From assembly GCA_023459875.1 (NCBI GenBank), contig JAEWRY010000028.1, forward strand, positions 62,001 to 126,000: a stretch of 64,000 nt of DNA, in the 5' to 3' direction. Made by a program: the position numbers and the translations under genes. Positions 8,122-16,343 of the stretch are shown here, one piece after another (position 1 is the stretch's first letter; every line of letters begins with the position of its first letter). Below the pieces are notes generated by a model that saw only the letters and a list, made by a program, of their open reading frames with translations, had not been told where the DNA came from and did not search any database. The stretch comes from Bacillota bacterium. GTDB lineage: Bacteria > Bacillota > Clostridia > Oscillospirales > Oscillospiraceae.

Positions 8122-8724
8122 TTACATTTCTCTTCTGCCTTCCAGGGCGCGGATCAGGGTCGCGTCGTCGGCGTATTCCAGGTGGCCGCCCACGGGGATG
8201 CCGTAGGCCAGACGGGTGACCTTCACCTCAAAGGGCTTGATGAGCCGGGAGAGGTACATGGCCGTGGTTTCCCCCTCGGTGTCCGGGTTGGTCGCCATGA
8301 TGACCTCCCGCACCGGATTCTCCGCGATCCGCCCGATAAGCGATTTGATATGCAGATCGTCCGGTCCCACGTGGTTGATGGGGGAGAGGACGCCGTGCAA
8401 AACGTGATAGAGACCGTTATACTCCCTCGAGCGTTCAATGGCGATGACATCCTTGGGGTCGGCGACCACGCAGATCACCGAAGTGTCCCTTTTGGGATTG
8501 TCGCAGACGGGACAGGGCCCGTCTCCCTGGGTAAAATTGCTGCACACAGGGCATAAATGGATGCTCCGCTTGGCCTGGGCAATCGCCTCGGAAAAGGCGA
8601 AAGCCTCGTCCTCGGGAAGGGAGAGGACATAAAAGGCAAGGCGCTGGGCCGACTTGGTGCCGATGCCGGGCAAACGGGCGAACTGCTCCACAAGCGCTTC
8701 CAGAGCGGGGGGAAAATACTGCAT
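8122..8724 (-). CDS. recR: Recombination mediator RecR
   Basis: 200 residues, the standard length. An N-terminal helix-hairpin-helix (LPGIGTKSAQRLA), a C4 zinc finger (Cys58/61/71/74) and a Toprim domain (VVADPKDVIAIE... ATNPDTEGETTA) are in order. RecR forms a clamp with RecO/RecF that loads RecA at gaps. It lies 36 bases downstream of rpe on the same strand, an unusual pairing; dnaX and the ybaB-type gene that often precede recR are not here. Confidence 0.96.
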   Translation of the reverse strand: MQYFPPALEALVEQFARLPGIGTKSAQRLAFYVLSLPEDEAFAFSEAIAQAKRSIHLCPVCSNFTQGDGPCPVCDNPKRDTSVICVVADPKDVIAIERSREYNGLYHVLHGVLSPINHVGPDDLHIKSLIGRIAENPVREVIMATNPDTEGETTAMYLSRLIKPFEVKVTRLAYGIPVGGHLEYADDATLIRALEGRREM

Positions 8725-8760
8725 GGCGACGCCTCCGTCAATATGAAATGGGAGATGATA

Positions 8761-9408
8761 TTATCCGCGAAGAGCCAAAATCATGGCGGCGGGGTCCTCG
8801 GCGCTGTATACCGAAGAACCGGCCACGAGCACGTCGGCGCCCGCGTCCACGATCTGCCGCGCGGTCTGAAGATTGACCCCTCCGTCCACCTCGAGAAAAC
8901 ACCCGGGGTGGTACCGCTCGATGTAGTTCCTGATGGCTGTGATTTTCGGCAGTTGGTCGAACATGAAGGACTGCCCGCCGAACCCGGGTTCCACCGTCAT
9001 GGCCAGGATCAGATCGACGCCCCGTTCCAGGTAAGGGATCACCGCTTCCGCAGCGGTAATGGGCCGCAGGACGATCCCCGTCTTCACCTTGTGAGCCTCC
9101 ATGAGGTCCAGGGCTTTGTGAATCCCCACGGGGGAGTCGGCCTCCAGATGGACGGATAACAGGTCGGCGCCTGCTTCGGCGAAGGCCGCGATAAAGCGGG
9201 CGGGCTTGGAGACCATCAGATGAACGTCCAGAAAGAGCGGGGTGCAGGCCCGCACCGATTTGACCACGGGGACGCCGATGGTGATATTGGGGACGAAGTC
9301 CCCGTCCATCACGTCCACGTGGAGCCAGTCGGCGGACGAGACCCGAGCGATATCCCGGGCAAGATGGGTAAAATCTGCCGATAAAATGGAAGGCGCTATT
9401 TTAAGCAT
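8761..9408 (-). CDS. rpe: Ribulose-phosphate 3-epimerase
   Basis: 215 residues beginning MLKIAPSILSADF, the canonical start; the open frame extends upstream but GGGAGG lies just before ATG 9408. The protein is a TIM barrel with HVDVMDGDFVPNI and HLMV metal-site motifs, MTVEPGFGGQ, and the phosphate-binding VDGGVN and VAGSSVY near the C terminus. It interconverts ribulose 5-phosphate and xylulose 5-phosphate in the pentose phosphate pathway. It is the first gene of a likely rpe-recR unit. Confidence 0.96.
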   Translation of the reverse strand: MLKIAPSILSADFTHLARDIARVSSADWLHVDVMDGDFVPNITIGVPVVKSVRACTPLFLDVHLMVSKPARFIAAFAEAGADLLSVHLEADSPVGIHKALDLMEAHKVKTGIVLRPITAAEAVIPYLERGVDLILAMTVEPGFGGQSFMFDQLPKITAIRNYIERYHPGCFLEVDGGVNLQTARQIVDAGADVLVAGSSVYSAEDPAAMILALRG

Positions 9409-9430
9409 GTTTATGGACCTCCCGGATAAA

Positions 9431-9459
9431 ATCATGTAAGCATTGGATTGAAACTTCAA
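9431..9459 (-). promoter_or_regulatory. Possible sigma-A promoter for rpe-recR
   Basis: On the minus strand TTGAAG (9459-9454), 17 bases, CATGAT (9436-9431), about 20 bases upstream of the rpe start. The -10 is weak. Confidence 0.35.
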
Positions 9460-9690
9460 AATTGCCCCGAAGGGCGGCCGCTTTCGGGCGCACCGGAGGA
9501 AGGAGGACGGCATAGGATATCCCAAGCGGAAGGAGGCCGGGCAATGTCCCGGCCCTGCCGCGAAAAGAAGGCTGCCGGCGCACCTGAGAAAACTCCCAAT
9601 ATCCCGGCCCGGCGGCGCTTTTCCCGGCCTTCCGCATCATATAGCCGTCTGCCGGGCGCCTGCCCGGCGGACGGCAAAAGATTAAATCCA

Positions 9691-9719
9691 AGTGCCTTGG
9701 GGAGTTCCCCAGGGCACTC
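9691..9719 (-). terminator. Hairpin downstream of ilvA (weak terminator)
   Basis: AGTGCCTTGGGGA and TCCCCAGGGCACT form a 13-base-pair stem with one G-T wobble. Read on the minus strand it is followed by TTGGATTTAAT, a poor T tract, so it may end or stabilise ilvA mRNA. The rest of 9409-9785 is GC-rich with no supportable gene; open frames there lack start signals and family features. Confidence 0.4.
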
Positions 9720-9785
9720 TTTGCGCAGCTCCGCAGAGAGGCAGGCGTTCTCCTGATTGTCGGAAAGCATGGTTTTTCGACAGGG

Positions 9786-11000
9786 TTACACCTCTGTTGT
9801 ATTTACGATTTTTGCGTCCAGACCCTTTTCCCGCATGGCTGCCATGAGTCTTTCCTTATGGGTGTGGCCGAAAGCCTCCACCGTCACCCGCAGTTCCACG
9901 CCGCTCTGTCGGTTGAGATTCACAAACTGGTTGTGTTCCAGCTTGATGATGTTCCCGTTTTCCCTGGCGATGATTTCGGCCACCCGCAGCAGTTCTCCGG
10001 GGCGGTCGGGCAACTGCACCGAGAAGGTGAAGACCCTGCCGCGGCTGACCAGTCCGTGCCGGACCAGCGAGGAGACGGTGATCACATCCATGTTGCCGCC
10101 CGATAGGACGGGCACGATGTTCCTGCCCTTGCAGTTCAGGTGGCTCAGCGCGGCGATGGTGAGAAGCCCCGCGTTTTCCACCAGCATCTTGTGCTTTTCC
10201 ATCATGTCCAGGAAGGCATCCACCAGCTCGCTGTCGTCAATGGTGATGATCCCGTCCAGATTCTTCTGGACGTAAGGGAAGACCAGATCGCCCGGGGTTT
10301 TGACCGCCACGCCGTCGGCGATGGTCTCCACCTTGGGAAGGGTCACCACGTGGCCGGCCTCCAGCGAGGCCTTCATGGAGGCGGCGCCCGTGGGCTCCAC
10401 GCCGATGACCTTCACGTTGGGATTCAGGAGCTTCGCCAGGGTGGAAACGCCGGCAGCCAGCCCGCCCCCGCCGATGGGGACCAGAATGATATCCACGTCG
10501 GGCAGGTCGGAAAAAACCTCGTAGGCAATGGTGCCCTGCCCGGTAGCGACGGTCAGGTCGTTAAAGGGGTGGATATAGGTGAGACCTTCGGATTCAGCCA
10601 GCTCGGAGGCCCTGGCGGCCGCGTCGTCAAAGGTGGCGCCGTGGAGGATGACTCTTGCACCGTAGTCCTTGGTGTTATTCACCTTCACGAGGGGCGTGGT
10701 GGTGGGCATCACAACGGTGGCGGGACAGCCGGCCACCTGCGCGGCGAATGCCACGCCCTGTGCATGGTTGCCGGCCGAGGCGGTGACAAGCCCTTTGCTT
10801 TTTTCCGTCTCGGATAGCGTACTGATTTTAAAATAAGCGCCCCTGATTTTATAGGCGCCGGTCACCTGCATGTTTTCCGGCTTAATATAAATATGATTAC
10901 CGGTGGCCTTGGAAAAGGCCGTGCTGTAAAGAAGGCTGGTGTCGAGAAGTACGCCGGACAGCACGCTTCTGGCGGCTTTGAACTGGTCTAGGGTCATCAT
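9786..11000 (-). CDS. ilvA: Threonine ammonia-lyase (threonine dehydratase), ACT-domain catabolic type
   Basis: About 404 residues of a fold type II PLP enzyme. GAYKIRGA carries the PLP lysine (Lys51 from this start), with SAGNHAQGVA and the phosphate-cradling GGGGLAAG. A single C-terminal ACT-like domain (about 325-400; VQLPDRPGELLRVAEIIA) suggests allosteric control, as in the TdcB/short IlvA group. It converts threonine to 2-oxobutyrate and ammonia. The open frame starts at ATG 11015, but no ribosome site precedes it, whereas GGAG within that start lies 9 bases before ATG 11000. The gene is alone, away from other isoleucine genes. Confidence 0.93.
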   Translation of the reverse strand: MMTLDQFKAARSVLSGVLLDTSLLYSTAFSKATGNHIYIKPENMQVTGAYKIRGAYFKISTLSETEKSKGLVTASAGNHAQGVAFAAQVAGCPATVVMPTTTPLVKVNNTKDYGARVILHGATFDDAAARASELAESEGLTYIHPFNDLTVATGQGTIAYEVFSDLPDVDIILVPIGGGGLAAGVSTLAKLLNPNVKVIGVEPTGAASMKASLEAGHVVTLPKVETIADGVAVKTPGDLVFPYVQKNLDGIITIDDSELVDAFLDMMEKHKMLVENAGLLTIAALSHLNCKGRNIVPVLSGGNMDVITVSSLVRHGLVSRGRVFTFSVQLPDRPGELLRVAEIIARENGNIIKLEHNQFVNLNRQSGVELRVTVEAFGHTHKERLMAAMREKGLDAKIVNTTEV

Positions 11001-11035
11001 CTTGTCTATCTCCATTATTGTTTCAATTTAGGTAT

Positions 11036-11064
11036 ATCATAAAGAGATTTGGCCCCGATGTCAA
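11036..11064 (-). promoter_or_regulatory. Sigma-A promoter for ilvA
   Basis: On the minus strand TTGACA (11064-11059), 17 bases, TATGAT (11041-11036), about 35 bases upstream of the chosen ilvA start. It is divergent from the telA promoter 18 bases away. Confidence 0.7.
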
Positions 11065-11081
11065 TGATATTGCGGCGATTC

Positions 11082-11110
11082 TTGACACCCTCTTTTCCAG
11101 GGGGTACAAT
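11082..11110 (+). promoter_or_regulatory. Sigma-A promoter for telA
   Basis: TTGACA (11082-11087), exactly 17 bases, TACAAT (11105-11110), about 140 bases upstream of the telA start. No other plus-strand gene lies between. Confidence 0.7.
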
Positions 11111-11252
11111 ATACAATATGCGCTGGTTTTGTAGGCCGCGGCCCTGAAAACGGGAGTAAGGGCTCTCAGCCGGTGTACGTTTTGATATCACCATGACGGC
11201 GGGAACCACAACCAAAATCATGAGAAAGCAAAGACAGAAAGGATGAATCGCC

Positions 11253-12461
11253 ATGAGCGAAAAGGAGATCATTCCCGAGCTTACCCTGACCCCCGACGCC
11301 ACCGCCACCGCAGCGGCCGTACCCGAGAGCGGCGCCGGCCAGGCGTCCGCCGCACTCACCCTGAATCCAACGCTCTCCCCCGAGGATGCTATGACGGCTG
11401 ACCAGAAGGCCCGGGACTTAAACGCCATCAGGCTGGACGAGAGCCAGCTGACGGAAGCCGAGCGGAAGGCGGTCGCCGATTTTGCCCAGAAAATTAATAT
11501 AACCGACTCAAACGTGGTGCTTCAGTACGGCGTCGCCGCGCAGAAAAATATTGCCGGTTTCTCCGAGAACACCCTCAATAACGTGCGCACCAAGGACCTG
11601 GGCGAGGTGGGACAGGCGCTTTCCGGCCTTGTGGCCGAGCTCAAGGGTTTTAATCAGGAAGAGAAAAAGGGCGTTATGGGCTTTTTCCAGAAAAAACGCA
11701 ACGACATTATGGCGATGAAGCTGTCCTACAATAAAGCCGAGGCCAATGTGGATAAGATTGTCGCCGTGCTGGAGAGCCACCGGATCACCCTTCTAAAGGA
11801 CGTAGCCATGCTGGACCAGATGTACGACCTCAATACCAAGTACTATAAAGAACTCACCATGTATATTCTGGCGGGCAAAAAGAAGCTCGCCTCCACGCGG
11901 GAAAACGAGCTGGAGGAGCTGCGCAGGAAAGCGGCGGAAACCGGCACCCAGGAGGATGCCCAGAAGTACAACGACCTGGCCAATATGTGCGCCCGCTTTG
12001 AAAAGAAAATCCACGACCTGGAGCTTACCCGCATGATCTCCATTCAAATGGGCCCCCAGACCAGGCTCATCCAGAATAACGACGCCCTTATGCTGGAAAA
12101 GATCCAGTCCTCGCTGGTCAATACCATTCCACTGTGGAAGAGCCAGATGGTTCTCTCCCTGGGGCTGGAGCACTCCCGCCAGGCCACCGCCGCCCAGCGG
12201 GCGGTCACGGATATGACCAACGAACTTCTCAAGAAGAACGCCGATATGCTCAAGATAGGCACGGTGGAAACCGCCAAGGAGGCCGAGCGCAGCGTGGTAG
12301 ATCTGGAGACCCTCCAGCACACCAACGCCCAGCTGATCTCCTCCCTGGACGAGGTCATGCGCATCCAGACCGAGGGCGCCCAGAAACGCAGGGAAGCGGA
12401 GCTTGAGCTTGGCCGCATCGAGGGCGAGCTGAAGAAAAAACTGCTGGAGCTGCGGGGATAA
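11253..12461 (+). CDS. TelA/KlaA family toxic-anion-resistance protein
   Basis: 402 residues. A low-complexity Ala/Thr/Pro-rich N terminus (about 1-50) is followed by a long, mostly helical, coiled-coil-rich body. It has the TelA hallmarks LVAELKGFNQ, FFQKKR and IPLWKSQMVLSLG. TelA-family genes are linked to tellurite and other stress resistance, usually beside TerD-type or xpaC-like genes; here no such partner is adjacent. AGAAAGGAT precedes ATG 11253. The molecular function is unproven. Confidence 0.88.
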   Translation: MSEKEIIPELTLTPDATATAAAVPESGAGQASAALTLNPTLSPEDAMTADQKARDLNAIRLDESQLTEAERKAVADFAQKINITDSNVVLQYGVAAQKNIAGFSENTLNNVRTKDLGEVGQALSGLVAELKGFNQEEKKGVMGFFQKKRNDIMAMKLSYNKAEANVDKIVAVLESHRITLLKDVAMLDQMYDLNTKYYKELTMYILAGKKKLASTRENELEELRRKAAETGTQEDAQKYNDLANMCARFEKKIHDLELTRMISIQMGPQTRLIQNNDALMLEKIQSSLVNTIPLWKSQMVLSLGLEHSRQATAAQRAVTDMTNELLKKNADMLKIGTVETAKEAERSVVDLETLQHTNAQLISSLDEVMRIQTEGAQKRREAELELGRIEGELKKKLLELRG

Positions 12462-12477
12462 AATTGAAAAAGCGCAT

Positions 12478-12560
12478 ATCAACCTGAACGTAAGCGAAGG
12501 ATCGTAAACGGCAAATGGGCTTGATACGAAGATTCTTCGGCCTTCGGCCTCAGAATGACA
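12478..12560. repeat. Dispersed palindromic repeat, copy A
   Basis: One arm resembles CCTGAACGTAAGCGAAGGAT; the other arm is GATTCTTCGGCC...CCTCAGAATGACA. The same arms recur at 12612-12670, 31900-31968 and 40623-40713, always between genes, with termini that are inverted copies of each other. Non-coding, MITE-like or REP-like. Confidence 0.7.
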
Positions 12561-12611
12561 AACGTACCAGACACAGAATGACAAACGCGCTAGGGTCTCC
12601 GGAACAAAGGC

Positions 12612-12670
12612 GCATGTCATCCTGAGCGTAAGCGAAGGATCTTAAGCGGCACATCGGCTGCAAAATGACA
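12612..12670. repeat. Dispersed palindromic repeat, copy B
   Basis: Begins CATGTCATCCTGAGCGTAAG, continues CGAAGGATCT and ends AAAATGACA. It shares a 17-base start with the copy at 40623-40713 and lies 50 bases after copy A. Confidence 0.7.
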
Positions 12671-12677
12671 AAGGATC

Positions 12678-12713
12678 GGCGGTGTCTCATGTGTTGAGGC
12701 ACCGCCTTTTTTT
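12678..12713 (+). terminator. Intrinsic terminator of telA
   Basis: GGCGGTG-T-CTCA, loop, TGAG-G-CACCGCC, followed by seven T. It lies past the two repeats and overlaps the stop codon of the convergent PAP2 gene. Confidence 0.85.
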
Positions 12714-13269
12714 ATACCGGTTTCCGTTTCGGAGAATTTGTAACTTTCAAATAGATATGCCAGATGATAAAGGCGCACAGCAAACCTATGCACATTCCCG
12801 CCAGCACGTCGGTGGGGTAGTGAAGACCCACGTACATCCGGGAAAAGCCCATGACCGCAGCCGCGACAAGCGCGGCGGCGCGGAAGAACCGGCTGGGCAG
12901 CGTGCGAAGCCAAATACCCGCCGCGGCGAAGGCGGCGCAGGTATGGCCCGAGGGGAAGGAATCGGGGTCCGGGGGCGCAAGCAGTGGCAGAAGACTTTCC
13001 ACCGATAGATAGGGCCTGGGCCGGGAGACGATATTCTTCAGTGCCACATTACAGCACAATAGCCCCAGCAGCATGGCCACAAGAGCGAGCAGACCGGCCG
13101 TTCGGGTCCTTTTAAAGCAGAGAAGGAGAAGCGAAATCCCGATCCAGAGGAGACCGTTATTGCCCAGAGTGGTGTAGAAAATCAGAACTGCGGTCAGGAG
13201 GGAGGCGCGGAGGTGTTCCTGAATGAAAATCAGCGCTCCCGCGTCTGCGGCCTGAATGATGTTCCACAT
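12712..13269 (-). CDS. PAP2-family membrane phosphatase
   Basis: 185 residues with five or six hydrophobic segments. The three phosphatase motifs are present: KNIVSRPRP, PSGHT and SRMYVGLHYPTD (Lys/Arg, His nucleophile-partner and His/Asp). Members dephosphorylate lipid pyrophosphates such as undecaprenyl diphosphate, or phosphatidate-type lipids, at the outer membrane face. It starts 3 bases after the DUF4330 stop, so the two are one operon; neighbours point to cell-envelope work. The exact substrate is not resolvable from sequence. Confidence 0.9.
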   Translation of the reverse strand: MWNIIQAADAGALIFIQEHLRASLLTAVLIFYTTLGNNGLLWIGISLLLLCFKRTRTAGLLALVAMLLGLLCCNVALKNIVSRPRPYLSVESLLPLLAPPDPDSFPSGHTCAAFAAAGIWLRTLPSRFFRAAALVAAAVMGFSRMYVGLHYPTDVLAGMCIGLLCAFIIWHIYLKVTNSPKRKPV

Positions 13270-13272
13270 CGA

Positions 13273-13776
13273 TTACTGAGCCTTTTCCCATACGCAGGAT
13301 GTAATAACGCCGTTATCCAGCTCGAAAGTATCGGTTTTTACAATGTGGCTTTTCCCGATGCGGATTTCCTGGGTGCCCAGTTCGTTTGTCACGGTGTTCG
13401 TAATGTTTGCCTCAATGGTAAAGACCAAATCCACTAAGCCCTCCCGCGTGGTGATATTCACCGAGTTGCTGTCGGTGCTGAGAGTGGCTCCGCTGGTTGA
13501 AGGGGTGGAATTGACATCCGTCACATAGGCGCTGAGCATTTCGCCCGACGCCATACACTGCCTTGGTATGTTCTCCTTGATAGCGTCGTACACTTCCGGC
13601 TCCACCGCCTCGACCTTTACGGTGTAGGTGAGCTTGGTGGTTCCGGCGACACCGCTCTGACGGCCAAGCAGCCTGCCGCCCAGAATCGCGACGGCCACCA
13701 GAATGATAAGAAGAACGAACAAATCAATAATATTAAGCCTGCCGAAGAGTTTCCCTTTTTCATCGATGAGTTTCAT
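13273..13776 (-). CDS. DUF4330-family membrane-anchored protein
   Basis: 167 residues. A short cytoplasmic N terminus (KGKLFGRLNIIDLF) leads to one transmembrane helix (about 17-38), then an extracytoplasmic domain rich in Thr, Val and Asn. The pattern fits DUF4330, an uncharacterised family often found beside csaB-like glycosyltransferase genes in Clostridia, as here (divergent from the GT-CsaB fusion). Probably envelope-associated; function unknown. Confidence 0.78.
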   Translation of the reverse strand: MKLIDEKGKLFGRLNIIDLFVLLIILVAVAILGGRLLGRQSGVAGTTKLTYTVKVEAVEPEVYDAIKENIPRQCMASGEMLSAYVTDVNSTPSTSGATLSTDSNSVNITTREGLVDLVFTIEANITNTVTNELGTQEIRIGKSHIVKTDTFELDNGVITSCVWEKAQ

Positions 13777-13876
13777 AACAAGCCTCCCAGACTTTTAAAA
13801 GCCATAGATCCATAAGTAAATGAGCTGCGTGCGCAGAAAAGGGACGGTAACTTTTTACGCCGTCCGGCCTGCGGCC

Positions 13877-13905
13877 TTGACCGGTCTAATTTCGTATTGT
13901 ATAAT
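13877..13905 (+). promoter_or_regulatory. Sigma-A promoter for the GT-CsaB gene
   Basis: TTGACC (13877-13882), 17 bases, TATAAT (13900-13905). It lies 75 bases upstream of the gene, in an A+T-rich stretch. Confidence 0.7.
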
Positions 13906-13979
13906 ATTTTATTGGTTTCTACAACCTTTTTTTTGATTGATAGGGGGAGATCCTAATACTCCCCTTCCGGAGGCGTTTC

Positions 13980-16259
13980 ATGAAAGTCATCCACCTCATC
14001 AGCGGCGGCGACAGCGGCGGCGCCAAAACCCATGTTCACTCCCTGCTATTAGGGCTGAGCCGCGCCATTGACGTGACGCTGGTCTGCTTTACGAGCGGGC
14101 CCTTCGCTCAGGAAGCCGTGGAACTGGGAATTCCAACGCTGGTGCTTGAGGACCGGAATTTCTTTCGGGTCCTCAGGACCCTGAAGAATATGATTGCCGA
14201 AGACGGATATGATATCATCCACTGCCACGGCGCCCGGGGCAATCTCGTGGGCTCTCTTCTCAGGCGCGCCACCGGTTTGCCTGTGGTCACAACCGTCCAC
14301 AGCGATTACCGGCTGGATTACCTGGGGCGGCCCATTTCCCGCCTTACCTACGGTACCATCAACACCCTTGCCCTCCGGAAGCTGGATTTTCGGATCGGCG
14401 TTTCCGACGCCATGGTGGATATCCTCATTTCCCGGGGCTTCAATCCGGACAAGCTTTTCACCATTTATAACGGATTGGATTTCACCCCCCGGCCCGCCGC
14501 CATGGGGAGGATGGACTACTTCCGTTCGGTGGGCCTGCGCTCCGACGAGGACAGCATCGTGGCGGGGATCGCCGCCCGTCTCAACCCCGTTAAGGATATC
14601 GCCACCCTGATCCGCGCCTTTGCCAAAGCTCATGAGCAGTGCCCCAACCTTCGCCTGCTCATTGCCGGAGACGGCGAGCAGATGGCGATGCTCAAAGCTC
14701 TCTCCTGTGACCTGGGCGTGGCGGGAGAGGTGTGTTTTGCCGGGTGGATCACCGATACGGACACCTTTTACCAGTCCATTGATATCAATACCCTCACCTC
14801 CCTGTCGGAGACCTTCCCCTACGCCCTCACCGAGGGGGCCCGGGCGGCGAGGCCCACCATCAGCAGCCGGGTAGGAGGCGTTCCTTACCTGATCGACCAC
14901 GGTGTGACCGGCCTGCTGTTTTCCCCCGGAGATGTGAATACTCTTTCAAAACATCTGGTGACCCTGGCATCCGACACCGCATTGCGCCTTCACCTTGGCC
15001 GGAGGCTTTACCTCAAGGCGAAAACCGAGTTTTCCCTTGAGAGCACCATTTCCCGCCAGATCGAGATTTACGAGGCCATTTTGCGCCGCCGGGAGCGGCC
15101 CGGCGCGGACCGGGACGGAGTACTGGTCTGCGGCGCTTACGGCCGTGGTAACGCCGGAGACGACGCCATTTTGGAGGCTATTCTGGCCGAGCTCCGGGAG
15201 CTGGACAGGGACCTGCCCTTATGGGTGCTCTCCCGCAACCCGGATGAGACCCGTCTCACCTACCGGGTGAACGCCATTTATACTTTCGATTTTGTGAAGT
15301 TCCTGCGCGTAATGGGAAGGACAAGCCTTTACATCAACGGAGGCGGCTCCCTGATGCAGGATGTGACCAGCTACCGTTCCTTGTGGTTTTATCTCTTCAC
15401 CATCGCCACCGCCAAGCTGTGCGGCAACAAGGTGATCATGTACGGCTGCGGAATCGGACCCATCCACCAGCCTTCCAACCGGAAAATTACCGCCCGGGTG
15501 CTGCAGCTCAGCGTGGACGCCATCACCCTGCGGGACCCCCATTCCGCCGATGAGCTTAAAGAGATGGGCATTGACCGCCCCCCGATCCTGCTCACCGCCG
15601 ACCCCACCGTTATCCTTCCCGCCGCCCCGCCCGAGGCGGTGGACGGTGTGATGGAGAGCCGGGGCCTTGACCCCAGGGGACGGTATATCGCCTTTCTCCT
15701 GCGCCCCTGGCCGGGCTTTGACGCCAAGACGGAGGCCCTCGCGAGTACCGCCGAATACGCGTACCGGACCTATGGCCTCACGCCCGTCTTTCTCCCCGTG
15801 GAGCCCCGACGGGACGTGGCGGCGGCGCAGAAGGTGGCCGCCCGGCTTTCCTGCCCTTACCGTACGCTGGAGGACACCGGCACTTCCGCACAGACCATCG
15901 GTCTGCTCTCCCGCATGGCGGCGGTGGTTTCCATGCGGCTGCACGGCCTTGTCTTCGCCGCGGGGCAGGGAGTGCCCCTTGTGGGAGTTGTCTACGATCA
16001 GAAGGTCAGCGCCTTCCTAGACTATATCGGCCAGGACCTGTATCTTGACCTGGATACTCTCACCGCGCCTGCGCTCATGGAGCGGGTGGACAAGGCCTGC
16101 GCTAGGATCGGGGATACCGAATTCCTCTCCAAAAGCGTTCTCCGCCTGCGCCAGGTGGAGGGGAAGAACAGCGAAACCGTGAAAAAGCTCCTGGGTCTGG
16201 AGCAGGATTCGCCCCCCGGGAACGAAAAGCATGGAAGCCCGAACCATGGGGAAGGCTGA
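13980..16259 (+). CDS. csaB: Fusion of GT4 glycosyltransferase and CsaB-type polysaccharide pyruvyltransferase
   Basis: 759 residues in two enzymes. Residues 1-375 are a GT4 glycosyltransferase (HLISGGDSGGAKTHV at the start; EX7E-type region FPYALTEGARAARP). Residues about 380-735 are a pyruvyltransferase of the CsaB family (CGAYGRGNAGDDAILEAIL, NGGGSLMQDVTS, GCGIGP, and SMRLHGLVFAAGQGVPLVG near the end). CsaB adds ketal-linked pyruvate to secondary cell-wall polymer, which SLH-domain proteins then bind; an SLH protein is at 47830. The fusion suggests one protein adds the sugar and pyruvylates it, or two coupled steps. GGAGG lies 8 bases before the ATG. Confidence 0.9.
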   Translation: MKVIHLISGGDSGGAKTHVHSLLLGLSRAIDVTLVCFTSGPFAQEAVELGIPTLVLEDRNFFRVLRTLKNMIAEDGYDIIHCHGARGNLVGSLLRRATGLPVVTTVHSDYRLDYLGRPISRLTYGTINTLALRKLDFRIGVSDAMVDILISRGFNPDKLFTIYNGLDFTPRPAAMGRMDYFRSVGLRSDEDSIVAGIAARLNPVKDIATLIRAFAKAHEQCPNLRLLIAGDGEQMAMLKALSCDLGVAGEVCFAGWITDTDTFYQSIDINTLTSLSETFPYALTEGARAARPTISSRVGGVPYLIDHGVTGLLFSPGDVNTLSKHLVTLASDTALRLHLGRRLYLKAKTEFSLESTISRQIEIYEAILRRRERPGADRDGVLVCGAYGRGNAGDDAILEAILAELRELDRDLPLWVLSRNPDETRLTYRVNAIYTFDFVKFLRVMGRTSLYINGGGSLMQDVTSYRSLWFYLFTIATAKLCGNKVIMYGCGIGPIHQPSNRKITARVLQLSVDAITLRDPHSADELKEMGIDRPPILLTADPTVILPAAPPEAVDGVMESRGLDPRGRYIAFLLRPWPGFDAKTEALASTAEYAYRTYGLTPVFLPVEPRRDVAAAQKVAARLSCPYRTLEDTGTSAQTIGLLSRMAAVVSMRLHGLVFAAGQGVPLVGVVYDQKVSAFLDYIGQDLYLDLDTLTAPALMERVDKACARIGDTEFLSKSVLRLRQVEGKNSETVKKLLGLEQDSPPGNEKHGSPNHGEG

Positions 16260-16343
16260 ATCTTGAAGAGGCAGATCCGCGCGCGGTGAAGAGCGCCATG
16301 GAGCTTATCACCGTACTTTGAAAGAGAGAGGGAGGCCGGGTGC

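Noticed and set aside
8557..9159. Plus-strand frames opposite recR and rpe
   Set aside because: Antisense of two well-supported genes.
9448..9770. Overlapping open frames on both strands between rpe and ilvA
   Set aside because: No start signals or family matches; GC-rich spacer with an inverted repeat explains them.
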